NCBI RefSeq assembly: GCF_030413175.1
Contig: NZ_CP129212.1
Span: 4,030,001-4,094,000, forward strand
DNA length: 64,000 nt
Reading direction: 5' to 3'
Origin: Bradyrhizobium roseum
GTDB lineage: Bacteria > Pseudomonadota > Alphaproteobacteria > Rhizobiales > Xanthobacteraceae
Shown: positions 42,416 to 52,313 of the stretch, one piece after another
Numbering within the stretch: the first letter of the stretch is position 1
Layout of the letters: every line of letters begins with the position of its first letter
The notes under the pieces: model-generated
What the model was told of the DNA's origin: nothing
What the model saw: the letters and a program-made list of their open reading frames with translations, nothing else
The model's database searches: none
Program-made: the position numbers and the translations under genes

Positions 42416-42571
42416 ATGCTGCTCATTCAGCTGATGCACCGGCCCGTCATGGGACTCTTGATTCACTGGCGTCGGTTCGTCGACCTCGCCCGTGATCCCT
42501 ACCGACCCGAACTGCACTACATGCGCGGCCCGGGCCCGAAATGGCGCGCGAAACATCAGCGCATCCGGTAA
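42416..42571 (+). CDS. 51-aa basic protein with DPYRPE...HYMRGPGPKW signature, cassette copy 2
   Basis: MLLIQLMHRPVMGLLIHWRR, then FVDLARDPYRPELHYMRGPG and PKWRAKHQRIR. It has the same order of parts as the 59-aa protein at 40240 and nearly the same signature, but an N-terminal half that shares little beyond hydrophobic and basic pattern. AGAGG lies before the ATG. The gene ends 8 nt before the stop of the convergent SDR gene. Confidence 0.75.
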   Translation: MLLIQLMHRPVMGLLIHWRRFVDLARDPYRPELHYMRGPGPKWRAKHQRIR

Positions 42572-42579
42572 CCCGCCAG

Positions 42580-43368
42580 CTACACATCCCCCAATTCCGG
42601 CGGCGCGAACCAGTTCGTCAGCGACAGGCCGCCGTCGATCACGATCGCCGCACCGGTGACATAGGCCGAGATCCGGTTCGACAGCACCGCAAGCGCCAGC
42701 GGTGCAAGGTCGTTGGCCTCGCCGAGCCGGCCGAGCGGAATATGTTTGGCGAGCGCAGGGTCGGCGACGAAGCCGCCGGCGGCAATCGCGCCGGGCACCA
42801 GCGCGTTGACGCGGACGCCAAAACGACCGAACGTCTTCGCCAGTTCCTTCACCAGCATCGCAAGCCCCGCCTTCGATGTCGAATAATGCGGCAGATTGCG
42901 CGGAGTGCCGGCGTGCAACGAGGTCAGCAGCAGAAACGATCCAGGCAGCTTGGCGGCAATCAGTTTTCGCGCCAATTCGCGCGAGAGATGGAATCCAGCC
43001 TCGAGATTCACCGCATGCATCCGCGCCCATGTCTCCGTCGTGACACCAAGCGCATGATCGGCTTCACGGCGCGGCGGCGATGCGCTGTGCACGAAATGCG
43101 TTATTGTTCCGAGCGCGCCAGCGGCGTGCGCCAGCAACCGATCGCGCGCCGCGGCATCGGCGAGATCGCCGACCCAGGGCACTGCAAGGTCCGGCCGGGC
43201 TGAGGCCTTGATCGCTGCCGTCACCGTCTCCGGATTCATATCGGCAAACACCGTACGCACGCCCTCGCCGACCAGGGCCAGCGCGATCGCGCGGCCGATC
43301 CCGTTGCCGGCACCGGTGACGAGCGCCGTCTCGCGCGCGGGATCGAAGGGATTGTGGAGCAGACCCAT
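42580..43368 (-). CDS. SDR family NAD(P)-dependent oxidoreductase
   Basis: A 262-aa classical short-chain dehydrogenase. The cofactor loop is TALVTGAGNGIGRAIALALV with TGAGNGIG; Asp after strand 2 (VFADMN) suggests NAD; the NNAG position is replaced by VHSASPP; the catalytic Ser/Tyr/Lys are in LLLTSLHAG and HYSTSKAGLA; the C-terminal part has AAIVIDGGLSLTNWF. The ATG at 43368 is set by AGGAG 8 nt upstream. Substrate unknown. Replacement of the NAG motif is a mild departure from the classical family. Confidence 0.92.
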   Translation of the reverse strand: MGLLHNPFDPARETALVTGAGNGIGRAIALALVGEGVRTVFADMNPETVTAAIKASARPDLAVPWVGDLADAAARDRLLAHAAGALGTITHFVHSASPPRREADHALGVTTETWARMHAVNLEAGFHLSRELARKLIAAKLPGSFLLLTSLHAGTPRNLPHYSTSKAGLAMLVKELAKTFGRFGVRVNALVPGAIAAGGFVADPALAKHIPLGRLGEANDLAPLALAVLSNRISAYVTGAAIVIDGGLSLTNWFAPPELGDV

Positions 43369-43562
43369 GTTCACATCTCCTGGAAAGGATACGCAATTCT
43401 ATCGGCGTCCATCGAATTGGCGAACCGTAATCCGCCGGCTTGTCCTGCTGCCCGGTAGCACCTCCCGCTCTACCCATCAGGTGCGCTGCCTGCATCTTCA
43501 GGTTGCTATCGCCTTGCCGGAAACAGTCCTAGTCTTCGCTCCTTCACCGGCGGGCAGCGCCC

Positions 43563-43994
43563 ATGCAAACCCGTGTTCGAAAAGTCGCCCATATTCTGGA
43601 ACGCCTTGGCCTTGCCATGGCGGGCGCTGCGGGCGGATTGTTTGTGGCGGCCCTGGTGGGAACGAGCCACGCCGCGCTCACCAATCAGGCCTTTCTGCTT
43701 GCCATGATGATCGGCGGCGCGGTCGGCTTCTATCTCGGCATCGATACGCCGCCACTTCCCTTCGACGCACCGGGCCGATCCGTCGACGGCACCTGGATCG
43801 GCAAGATCGACACGCCGGAACTGCTCAGCGCGATAGGCACCTTCCTCGCGGCCTTCTCGGCCTTCGCATGCGTCGGCGTGATCGTGCTGCGCCATGATCC
43901 GCATCTGGCCTGGGTATCGATGATCATGGTGGGATGGGTCGTCGGCGTCACCATGCAGATCGTCGCGGGCACGATCGCCCGTCTGCGCCGCTAG
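43563..43994 (+). CDS. Hypothetical inner-membrane protein, 143 aa
   Basis: Four hydrophobic segments (LGLAMAGAAGGLFVAALVG, NQAFLLAMMIGGAVGFYLGI, LLSAIGTFLAAFSAFACVGV, LAWVSMIMVGWVVGVTMQIV) with a short polar loop between two and three. No family recognised; four-helix proteins of this size are common in Bradyrhizobium. No operon partner. Confidence 0.65.
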   Translation: MQTRVRKVAHILERLGLAMAGAAGGLFVAALVGTSHAALTNQAFLLAMMIGGAVGFYLGIDTPPLPFDAPGRSVDGTWIGKIDTPELLSAIGTFLAAFSAFACVGVIVLRHDPHLAWVSMIMVGWVVGVTMQIVAGTIARLRR

Positions 43995-44210
43995 GTCAGC
44001 CGCGCTCGCGGGTCACCCGCCTCTTCCAGCGTCATTACAAGGCCCGTTCCGCCACGCCACGACGGAATTCGTCCTGCTGCCAGGGCGGCGGCGCCGCTCG
44101 TTTACGAAGCATTAAGCAAGCCTTGCTGACGCCTACCGTCATTTCCAACAATTTCCACAATCTCGCTTAGTAAAAAGAAAGCATACGCTATCGAGACAGG
44201 GAGAATTCTG

Positions 44211-44462
44211 ATGCGGTTAGGACAAGCGATCTTCTTCGGTTCGGCGGCCGCACTGCTTACGTTGGCCGCACCGACACTCGCCAGGAATTCCGGCACGACA
44301 CCGCATGTGGCAAGGGCAACCGAGGCGCCCGCGTCTTCCTGCCATGCCTACCAGCAGGCTGCCGACGAATCCTGGACGCAACTGTCCTGCCAGGAAATGG
44401 GTTCCAAGACGGCGGTTCACTCCCGCTCCGGTGCAGAGGGCACGGCCGAAGCAACGCGCTAG
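44211..44462 (+). CDS. Small exported protein, 83 aa
   Basis: A signal peptide (MRLGQAIFFGSAAALLTLAA, cleavage near TLA) and a polar 55-residue mature part with two Cys (SSCHAYQQAADESWTQLSCQ). It is small enough to be a periplasmic mini-protein with one disulfide. GGGAGAATTCTG precedes the ATG. No family recognised. Confidence 0.6.
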   Translation: MRLGQAIFFGSAAALLTLAAPTLARNSGTTPHVARATEAPASSCHAYQQAADESWTQLSCQEMGSKTAVHSRSGAEGTAEATR

Positions 44463-44798
44463 ACGGCGGTCCGCAGCGGCCTACGCTGTCTTGTTGAGCC
44501 AACGGTCGAACCGCGTCGCATGATGCGCGCCGTTGGCGGGTATCTGCGAGCGAGACTCAAGCGGCGCGACGAAATACGGCACCTCGGCGCCCGCCACGGG
44601 CCGTCATCGCGGGAGCCAGTGGCCGACGAAGCCTGCTAGCGGCGCCCCCTCGGGGCCTGCGACGTCGCGGATGCCGTTGGCGGGTGCAGGGCCGCATCGG
44701 CGCCCGCCAAGGCGGCACGCCCCCCGTAAACCACGGATTAATTAGCACCACTTATACTGGTGGCCCGCATGCCCGCACCAGCGCAATGGTCAAACCAC
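44463..44798. other. 336-nt stretch before the chemoreceptor gene, no element recognised
   Basis: GC-rich, without a credible gene or repeat. The AT-rich TTAATTAGCACCACTTATAC at about 44737-44756 could contain the chemoreceptor promoter. Confidence 0.4.
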
Positions 44799-46883
44799 AT
44801 GAAAATCGGCACTCTCCTCACGGCTTCGATCGTCTCGTTTTCCGCCGTCGGCGGCGGGCTCGCCATCTATGTGGCGGCTTCCAAATATCAGACCATGGAA
44901 AAGGTCTCGGTGGCGCAGAGCCGGCTGGAAGTGGTGCGGGCGGTCGGCGAAATTCCACGCTACCTGAATCCCGAGCGCGGCTTTGCCACCAACATCCTCT
45001 ACGGGCCGCCCGCGGTGGACCCGAAAATGCGAACCGAGCTCCACGACAAGTATCGCAAGAACACCGACGGCGCGCGCGACAAGATGAACGCGGTCCGCAA
45101 GAACCTGTCCGGCGGTCTCGACGATGCCGCAGCCCTCGGCGCCGGCATCGACGCGCTGAACGTCAAGTTCGCCGCCCTTCGCGAGGCCATGGACAAGGCC
45201 ATCGACGGCCCGGCCGAATCCCGCAAAGACGCAGCCAGGAAGATCGTCGCCGACAACGCGGCCTTCAATGTCGCCGTCACGACGCTGCTCGACGAACAGG
45301 TCCGGCGCATGGCGCAGCTCGACGGCGACGCCTACCGGCAAGCCGTCTATGCCAACATCGCCTGGACCCTGCGCGACGTCGGCGGCTACAACGCCAGCGT
45401 TCACAAGAACCTCGTCGGCAACAACCGCGTCGCCACCGAGGCCGAGAAGATGGAACATAGCCGCTCTCAGGGCCGCGCCGACCAAATCCTGATGTCGCTG
45501 CAGGAGTTGCGCGGCAATCCTGCCACGCCCGCCAATGTCGCGGCGGCGCTGGACAAGATGAACGAGGCCTACGTCAAGCGTTTCGGCAATGAATTGAAAC
45601 TCGTCAAGGAAGGCGCAGCCTCCGGCAAATTTGCGACCGACGTCGATAAGTACTTCGCGGAATCCCAGCTCGGCCTCGGCTCCGTCGTCGATGTTCGTAA
45701 CGCTTTCTACGACAACGCCGAGTACGTTCTCGGGCTTGCCTATTCGTCCGCACGCCTGAGCTTCCTGATCGCGCTCGCCGTTCTCATCGCAGTCACCGCC
45801 GCCAGCGCCGGCCTGATCGTGATGGTGCGCCGCCGCGTCTGCAGTCCGATCGTCGACCTCACTTCCACGATGACGCGGCTGGCCGGTGGTGACGTATCCG
45901 GCGAAATCGCGGGCACCGGCCGCGATGATGAGATCGGCGCGATGGCTGCCGCCGTCGGCGTCTTCAAGGACAGCATGATCCAGGCCGAACGGCTTGCCGC
46001 CGAAAAGGCCTCCGAGAGCGACGGCAAGATGCGCCGCGCGCAGGTGCTCGACGAACTGACCCGCGTGTTCGAAGCCAAGGTCACCGAACTCGTCGGCGGG
46101 CTGTCGTCGGCGTCGTCCGTCATGGAAGACACCGCCCAGTCGATGTCGTCGACGGCAACGCTCACCAATCGTCAGGCGGCCATCGTCGCCGCCGCCTCCG
46201 AACAGACCTCCGCCAACGTCCAGACGGTGGCGAGCGCCACTGAGGAACTCGCCTCCTCGATTTCGGAGATCGGCCGCCAGGTGGCACAGTCGACCGAGAT
46301 CGCCGCCCGCGCCGTCGACAATGCGCGGCGCACCGGCGACACGGCCCGCTCGCTCGCCGAGGGGGCGCAGAAAATCGGCGACGTCGTGACGCTGATCCAG
46401 AGCATTGCCGCGCAGACCAACCTGCTGGCGCTGAACGCGACCATCGAAGCCGCGCGCGCCGGCGATGCCGGCCGCGGCTTTGCCGTGGTCGCTTCCGAAG
46501 TCAAATCGCTGGCCGGCCAGACCGCAAAGGCGACCACCGAAATCTCCGAACAGATCGCAGCCATCCAGGCGGCGAGCGACCAGACGGTGACGGCGATCCA
46601 GAACGTCGCCAACGTGATCGCCGAGATCGACCAGATCGGTACCGCGATTGCCGCCGCGATCGAGGAACAAGGCTCCGCGACCAAGGAAATCTCGCGCAGC
46701 GTGCAGGAAGCAGCGCGCGGCACCCAGGAGGTCAACTCCAACATCACGGGCGTCCAGAAGGCCGCCGACGACACCGGTTCCGCGGCCAGCCAGGTGCTCG
46801 GCGCGGCCGAACAACTGTCCTCGCAGTCCAAGGACCTTGCCGGCCAGGTCAACCGCTTCCTCACGGAGGTGCGGGCGGCATAG
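44799..46883 (+). CDS. Methyl-accepting chemotaxis protein
   Basis: A 694-aa chemoreceptor. A first membrane helix (about 8-28) and a second (about 320-345) enclose a mainly helical periplasmic domain of about 290 residues. A HAMP domain ([30 protein letters not shown]) follows. The MCP signalling domain ends the protein with the hairpin tip [39 protein letters not shown] and methylation-type Gln/Glu repeats. It lacks the C-terminal CheB/R tether pentapeptide. The ATG at 44799 ([10 protein letters not shown]) is preferred; a GTG 39 nt upstream is possible. The ligand is unknown. Confidence 0.93.
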   Translation: MKIGTLLTASIVSFSAVGGGLAIYVAASKYQTMEKVSVAQSRLEVVRAVGEIPRYLNPERGFATNILYGPPAVDPKMRTELHDKYRKNTDGARDKMNAVRKNLSGGLDDAAALGAGIDALNVKFAALREAMDKAIDGPAESRKDAARKIVADNAAFNVAVTTLLDEQVRRMAQLDGDAYRQAVYANIAWTLRDVGGYNASVHKNLVGNNRVATEAEKMEHSRSQGRADQILMSLQELRGNPATPANVAAALDKMNEAYVKRFGNELKLVKEGAASGKFATDVDKYFAESQLGLGSVVDVRNAFYDNAEYVLGLAYSSARLSFLIALAVLIAVTAASAGLIVMVRRRVCSPIVDLTSTMTRLAGGDVSGEIAGTGRDDEIGAMAAAVGVFKDSMIQAERLAAEKASESDGKMRRAQVLDELTRVFEAKVTELVGGLSSASSVMEDTAQSMSSTATLTNRQAAIVAAASEQTSANVQTVASATEELASSISEIGRQVAQSTEIAARAVDNARRTGDTARSLAEGAQKIGDVVTLIQSIAAQTNLLALNATIEAARAGDAGRGFAVVASEVKSLAGQTAKATTEISEQIAAIQAASDQTVTAIQNVANVIAEIDQIGTAIAAAIEEQGSATKEISRSVQEAARGTQEVNSNITGVQKAADDTGSAASQVLGAAEQLSSQSKDLAGQVNRFLTEVRAA

Positions 46884-47038
46884 GCCGGTTCCACGGCATC
46901 GCGGCCGGGCTTTTGCCCGTGCCGACAAGCGTGCTAAAAGCGGGCACTTCCTGTTCCCGCTTAGCCTGATGTTGCCAGCGTGCTGAAATCATCCTCCAAA
47001 CGACCGTCGTTTCGGCGGTTGCCCTCGGGCGGGTAACC

Positions 47039-48768
47039 GTGACGGTTGATATCGAACAGTTGCATCGCCGGATTACGGCACTCGAAACCGAGAACGCGCA
47101 GCTCAAGGCCCTCGCGGCCGCCGACAACAGCGAGCTGGTGCGCGCCGAGACCGCGCTGGCCGACAGCGAGCAGCGGTACCGCACCCTCTTCAATTCCATC
47201 GACGAAGGCTTTTGCATCATCGAATTCTTCGACGGCCCCCACGGCCCGTTGAGCGACTACGTTCATATCGAAGCCAACCCGGCCTACGAGCTGCATGCCG
47301 GCATTCCCAATGTCGTCGGCCAGAAGTTGCGCGAGATGGTGCCCGACGAGGCCGACGGCTGGGCCGAACTCTACGGCGGCGTGCTTCGGACCGGGGTACC
47401 GATCCGCTTCGAGCGTGAACTGGTCGCCACCGGACGCCATCTCGAACTGGCCGCGTTTCGCATCGAGCCCGCCAGCGCCGCCAGGTCGCGGTGCTGTTCC
47501 AGGACATCACGGCGCGCAAGCGCGCCGAAACCGCTATACAAAATCTCAACGAAACGCTGGAGATCCGCATTGCGGAGGCGATCGCCGAACGCAAGCAGGC
47601 CGAAGAGGCGTTGCGCCAGTCGCAGAAGATGGAGGCGGTCGGCCAGCTCACCGGCGGCATCGCGCATGACTTCAACAACCTGCTGACCGGCATCATCGGC
47701 TCGCTGGAATTGCTCGAGACGCGTCTGCAGCAGGGACGCACCTCCGAACTCAACCGTTATGTCGCCGTTGCCCAGGGAGCGTCGAAGCGCGCCGCCGCGC
47801 TCACCCACCGCCTGCTGGCGTTCTCGCGCCGGCAGACGCTGGATGCCAAGCCCACCGACGTGAACCGGCTCGTCATGGGCATCGAGGAACTGATCCGACG
47901 CACCGTCGGACCGCAGATCACGCTGGAGGTGGTGACGGCCGCCGGTTTATGGCCGACGCTGATCGATGCCTCCCAGCTCGAAAGCGCGCTGCTCAACCTC
48001 TGCATCAATGCGCGCGACGCGATGCCGGAGGGCGGCCGTATCACGATCGAGACCGCCAACAAATGGCTGGATGAGCGCACCGCCAAGGAACGCGATCTGC
48101 CGCCCGGGCAATATCTGTCGGTGTGCGTGACCGACACCGGCACCGGCATGACCCCCGACGTGATCGCACGTGCGTTCGATCCTTTCTTCACGACCAAGCC
48201 GCTCGGCCAGGGCACCGGCCTCGGGCTGTCGATGGTCTATGGCTTCGTCCGCCAGTCCGGCGGGCAGGTGCGGATCTATTCAGAAGTGGGAAGCGGCACC
48301 ACGATGTGCCTGTATTTTCCGCGGCATTATGGCGATTCAGAAGAATCCGCCGCAAGCGCGACGACTGCCAAGCATGCCGGGGAACGTACCGGCAAGACGG
48401 TGCTGGTGGTGGATGACGAGCCGAGCGTCCGCATGCTGGTCACGGAAGTGCTGGAAGAGCACGGCTATTCCGGGATTGAGGCGTCGGACGGCCCGTCCGG
48501 GCTGCGGATCCTGGAGTCGGACACGCCGATCGACCTCTTGATCACGGATGTCGGCCTGCCCGGCGGCCTCAATGGCCGTCAGCTCGCCGACGCCGCGCGC
48601 GTGTCGCGTCCGGATCTCAAGGTGCTCTTCATCACCGGTTATGCCGAAAATGCCATTATCGGCAACGGCCAGCTGGCGCCCGGCATGCGGGTGCTGACAA
48701 AACCGTTCCTGATGACGACGCTGGCCGAGCGTATTGCCGAAATGACCGCCGGCGTCGCCAAAAAATAG
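47039..48768 (+). pseudogene. PAS-containing hybrid histidine kinase with a 1-nt frameshift
   Basis: The first frame (GTG 47039) gives a coiled coil (IEQLHRRITALETENAQLKA) and a PAS domain ([19 protein letters not shown] ... LEREL-like end). At about 47477 the reading shifts by one base and the next frame goes on with [20 protein letters not shown], then HisKA ([15 protein letters not shown]), HATPase (DTGTGM, FFTTKPLGQGTGLGLSM) and a C-terminal receiver with Asp in LITDVGLPGGLNG. Adding one C at AGCGCC restores [13 protein letters not shown], exactly what the family predicts. The whole protein would be about 575 aa. As sequenced, translation would stop early or restart from within. A homologue without this defect is at 3909. 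Confidence 0.85.
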
Positions 48769-48787
48769 GGCGCAGGCCGCCGTCTGC

Positions 48788-49948
48788 CTATCCCCGCAAT
48801 CCCAGTACGCGGCGTGCGATCGCCTGCCGATGGACCTCGCTCGGCCCTTCATACATCCGCATCAGGCGCGCCTTCTGGGAGAGCGCGTTGAGCGGAATTT
48901 CCAGCGTCATGCCGAGCGCGCCGAGCGTTTGCATCGCGTGGTCACAGGCCTCATAGGCCATTTCGGTCGCGAACACCTTGATCATCGAGGCTTCGCGCTT
49001 GACGTCCTCGCCGCGGTCGGTCTTGTCGGCGGCATCGCGCACCATCAGACGGCAGGCATGGATGCGCGTCGAGATATCGGCGACCCACCACTGGATCGCC
49101 TGCCGCTCGGCCAGCTTGACGCCAAATGTTTCGCGTTGCGTGGCGTGTTCGCACAGCATGTCGAGCGCGCGCCGTGCGATGCCGATGCAGGTCGATCCCA
49201 TTTCGAGCCGGCGCGTGCGCAGCCGCAGCTGCATCGGCGCATAGCCCTTGCCGACCTCGCCGAGCACGGAGTCCTTCGGGATGCGGCAATCCTCGAACAC
49301 GATCTCGTAGGTCGACTCGCCGCCCAGCATCGGGATCTCGCGCTCGATGATGAAGCCCGGCGTGCCCTTCTCGACGATGAAGGAGGTGATGCCGCCCTGC
49401 CGGGCGTCGTTGCCGACGCGGGCCATGACGATAATGAAATCGGCGGCTCGCGCGTTGGTGATCCAGATCTTGCGGCCGTTGAGCATCCACTGGTCGCCCT
49501 CCAGCACCGCGCGGGTCTTCATGCCCGCGGGATCGCCGCCGGCGCCCGGCTCGGAGATCGCGATCGCCGAGACCATGCGTCCCTCGATATAGGGCTGCAT
49601 GTATTTTCGCTTCTGTCCCTCGGTCCCGACCGCTTGCAGCATCCGCAGGTTGGGCGAGTCCGGCGGCAGGATGAACGGCACGCAGGTCCGGCCAAGCTCT
49701 TCGTGGACCGCGGCCATGGTGCGGGTCGGCAGGTCATGACCGCCGAGGTCCTCGGGTGCGTCGAGGCCCCAAAGACCCAGATCCTTCGACACGGTTCGCA
49801 GCCGCTCTTTTTGCTCGACGGTCAGGTGCGGGTGATCGGAGCCGGGCAGTTTGGACTTCAAATAATGCGGTTCGAGCGGGATTAGCTCGCGGTCGACGAA
49901 TTTCGCGACCGTCTCGCGGATCATCGTGGTTTCTTCATCGGTACTCAT
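48788..49948 (-). CDS. Acyl-CoA dehydrogenase family protein
   Basis: A 386-aa FAD enzyme of the acyl-CoA dehydrogenase fold, last gene of a four-gene minus-strand operon. Visible motifs: AIAISEPGAGGDPAGMKTRA (flavin site 1), GRKIWITNARAADFIIVMAR, RLEMGSTCIGIARRALDMLC, and the substrate-end helix QKARLMRMYEGPSEVHRQAI with the Glu position of the catalytic base. It introduces a double bond at C2-C3 of an acyl-CoA, or acts on a related thioester. Its ATG at 49948 is 11 nt from the nitroreductase stop. Confidence 0.93.
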   Translation of the reverse strand: MSTDEETTMIRETVAKFVDRELIPLEPHYLKSKLPGSDHPHLTVEQKERLRTVSKDLGLWGLDAPEDLGGHDLPTRTMAAVHEELGRTCVPFILPPDSPNLRMLQAVGTEGQKRKYMQPYIEGRMVSAIAISEPGAGGDPAGMKTRAVLEGDQWMLNGRKIWITNARAADFIIVMARVGNDARQGGITSFIVEKGTPGFIIEREIPMLGGESTYEIVFEDCRIPKDSVLGEVGKGYAPMQLRLRTRRLEMGSTCIGIARRALDMLCEHATQRETFGVKLAERQAIQWWVADISTRIHACRLMVRDAADKTDRGEDVKREASMIKVFATEMAYEACDHAMQTLGALGMTLEIPLNALSQKARLMRMYEGPSEVHRQAIARRVLGLRG

Positions 49949-49959
49949 CAATAAGCCTT

Positions 49960-50637
49960 TCAGTCGGCGAAGCCGACATAGCGAACGAAATCGCCGTTCG
50001 CCGCGCGATCGGAGCGAACGGCGTTGGCGGGAAAACTGTCGTCGGGATAGCCCATCGCGACGCAGGTCATGATCACTTCTTCTTCCGGGATTTTGGCAAT
50101 CTCGCGCACGATATCCGAGCGCATGATGCCCTGCCCGTTGATGACGCTGCCGAGGCCGCGGTCCCACGCCGCCAGTACCAGTCCGTAGCACAGCGCGCCG
50201 AGGTCGAAGTGGCAGACCGCGCCGGGATCGAGCACCCGGTCGTAGGTCAGGACCAGCGAGATCGGCGCGTCGAACTGCCGAAAACCGCGCAGCACCCAGT
50301 CCTGCCGCATCGGCTTGTCATCGCGCGCAATGCCCATCACGGCGAATAGCTTTTTGGCGATGTCGACCTGCCGGCCGCGATGAACGCCCTGGTACTCGCC
50401 ATGGCTGATGATGTCGCGCTTCACCTTGGCGCCGCTTGCCATCTCCTCCATGTTGCGCCGGCGCAGCTGCTCCAGCGGCTCGCCGGTCAGGACATGGATA
50501 TGCCAGGGCTGCGTGTTCATCGACGACGGCGCGCGCTTGGCAACCTCGATGATGTCCTCAATCACGGCGCGGGGGACCGACTCCTTCTTGAACCCGCGCA
50601 CGCTCTTGCGGGTCTGAACCAGCGTCTCGAAATCCAT
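49960..50637 (-). CDS. Nitroreductase family protein
   Basis: A 225-aa flavin (FMN) oxidoreductase. It opens with MDFETLVQTRKSVRGFKKE, the nitroreductase signature with the R.S.R.F phosphate-binding part, then AKRAPSSMNTQPWHIHVLTG, LGALCYGLVLAAWDRGLGSV and the late MTCVAMGYPDDSFPAN. The ATG at 50637 is used; another one 9 nt upstream is close to the AGGGGGA. It is third of a four-gene operon between a GMC oxidoreductase and an acyl-CoA dehydrogenase, so it may reduce a nitro, quinone or enone intermediate of the same pathway. Confidence 0.9.
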   Translation of the reverse strand: MDFETLVQTRKSVRGFKKESVPRAVIEDIIEVAKRAPSSMNTQPWHIHVLTGEPLEQLRRRNMEEMASGAKVKRDIISHGEYQGVHRGRQVDIAKKLFAVMGIARDDKPMRQDWVLRGFRQFDAPISLVLTYDRVLDPGAVCHFDLGALCYGLVLAAWDRGLGSVINGQGIMRSDIVREIAKIPEEEVIMTCVAMGYPDDSFPANAVRSDRAANGDFVRYVGFAD

Positions 50638-50673
50638 TCGTTGCATTCCCCCTGCCTCTCCCATCCCTATCTG

Positions 50674-52308
50674 CTACGCGGCAGCTTTGCGGCCCGCAGC
50701 CGAAGTCAGCACCATCTCGGCGCACTTCTCGCCGATCATGATCGCCGGGGCATTGGTGTTGCCGCTGGTCAGCGTCGGCATGATCGAGGCATCGGCCACG
50801 CGCACGCCCTCGATGCCGTGCACCCGCAGTTCGCGGTCGACCACGGCTAGCGGATCCGATCCCATCTTGCAGGTCCCGACCGGGTGATAGGTGGTCTCGG
50901 CGTTGTTGCGCACCCATTCGAGCAACTCCGCGTCGCTCTGCAGTTTGGCGCCGGGCGCAATCTCCTCGCCGGTGATCTCCTTCAAGGGCGACGTCGCCAT
51001 CAGCTCGCGCCCCTTGCGGATGACAGCCACGATGCCGACGCGGTCATGCTCGGCGGACAGGAAATTGAAGCGGATCGCAGGCGCCACTTCGGGATCGGGT
51101 GACTTGATGTGGATCGACCCGGTACTTTCCGAACGTAATACGTTCGCGTTCATCGTGATGCCCTGCCGCTTGGCGACGCGGCGCTGGCGCCCGGCCATTT
51201 CGTAGAGGAAAGGCAGGATGGAGATGGTCGCGTCCGGCGTCTCCAACCCCTCGCGGGTGCGAAAATACATCCGGACCGGCACGGCGGTCGAAGCCAGGAA
51301 TCCAGTGCCGAACAGCGCGTATTTCACCGCCTCGCGCGCCAGCCGCCAGCCCCGCGCATTGTCGTTAAAAGTCATGTTGCGGGCGGCAATCGCAAACTTC
51401 AGCCGCGGCGAGTAGTGATCGCGCAAATTCTCGCCGACGCCGCGCAGCTCATGCACCGGCGTGACGCCGACCGAGCGCAGCAACTCGGACTGGCCGATGC
51501 CGGAAAGCTCCAGCAGTTTTGGCGAATTTATCGATCCGCCGGACACGATCACCTCGCGCGATGCCCTCGCCTCGCGACGCATGCCACCAACCGAGTAGCG
51601 CACGCCGACGCAGCGCTTGCCTTCCAGGGTCAGCGCCTCCGCCATCGCGCCCTGCTCGATGACGAGGTTTTGCCGTCCCCGCGCCGGATCGAGATAACAC
51701 ACCGCGGTGCTCTGGCGCTTCCCACCGGCAATCGTCACCTGCGACATGCCGATGCCTTCCTGGGTCTCGCCGTTCTGGTCCGGGTTGAACGGAAGCCCTA
51801 TTCGCTCGGCAGCCTCGATGATCTTTTCGAGCAGCGGCACCTTGTTGCGCGGCGTGTCGTTGACGCGCAGCAATCCGTCGCGGCCGCGAAACTTGTCGGA
51901 GCCGCCTTCATAGCGCTCCATGCGCTGGAAGATCGGCAGCACGTCCTGGTAGCTCCAGCCGCGATTGCCGAGCTGGGCCCAATGGTCGTAGTCCTGCGCC
52001 TGGCCGCGCATATAGACCATGCCGTTGATCGAACTCGAGCCGCCCATCATCTTGCCACGCGGCACATCGATGCGCCGCCCGCCCGAGCCTTCGTCGGGCT
52101 CGGACTTGTAGCACCAGTTCACCGTGGGATCGTCGATCATCTTGGAGGTTCCGACCGGCACGCGCGCCCAGAAATGGCTGGATCCCCTGGTGCCGGCCTC
52201 CAGCAGCAGCACGCGATAGAGACCGTTCTCGCTCAAGCGGCTCGCCACCACCGCGCCGGCCGAGCCGGCGCCGACGACGATGAAGTCATAGACGGTGCTG
52301 TCGGACAT
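50674..52308 (-). CDS. GMC family oxidoreductase (choline dehydrogenase-like)
   Basis: A 544-aa FAD-dependent alcohol oxidoreductase. N-terminal ADP-binding motif FIVVGAGSAGAVVASRLSEN; the GMC signature 1 region WCYKSEPDEGSGGRRIDVPR and GGSSSINGMVYMRGQAQDYD; GMC signature 2 GGSINSPKLLELSGIG; C-terminal catalytic block AETTYHPVGTCKMGSDPLAV with the His, followed by VADASIMPTLTSGNTNAPAI. It oxidises a primary or secondary alcohol. It follows the MBL hydrolase gene by only 5 nt, and the two are certainly co-transcribed. Confidence 0.95.
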   Translation of the reverse strand: MSDSTVYDFIVVGAGSAGAVVASRLSENGLYRVLLLEAGTRGSSHFWARVPVGTSKMIDDPTVNWCYKSEPDEGSGGRRIDVPRGKMMGGSSSINGMVYMRGQAQDYDHWAQLGNRGWSYQDVLPIFQRMERYEGGSDKFRGRDGLLRVNDTPRNKVPLLEKIIEAAERIGLPFNPDQNGETQEGIGMSQVTIAGGKRQSTAVCYLDPARGRQNLVIEQGAMAEALTLEGKRCVGVRYSVGGMRREARASREVIVSGGSINSPKLLELSGIGQSELLRSVGVTPVHELRGVGENLRDHYSPRLKFAIAARNMTFNDNARGWRLAREAVKYALFGTGFLASTAVPVRMYFRTREGLETPDATISILPFLYEMAGRQRRVAKRQGITMNANVLRSESTGSIHIKSPDPEVAPAIRFNFLSAEHDRVGIVAVIRKGRELMATSPLKEITGEEIAPGAKLQSDAELLEWVRNNAETTYHPVGTCKMGSDPLAVVDRELRVHGIEGVRVADASIMPTLTSGNTNAPAIMIGEKCAEMVLTSAAGRKAAA

Positions 52309-52313
52309 GTCAG

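Noticed and set aside
44790..46928. 712-codon open frame antisense to the chemoreceptor
   Set aside because: It mirrors the MCP gene; the translation has no recognised domain.
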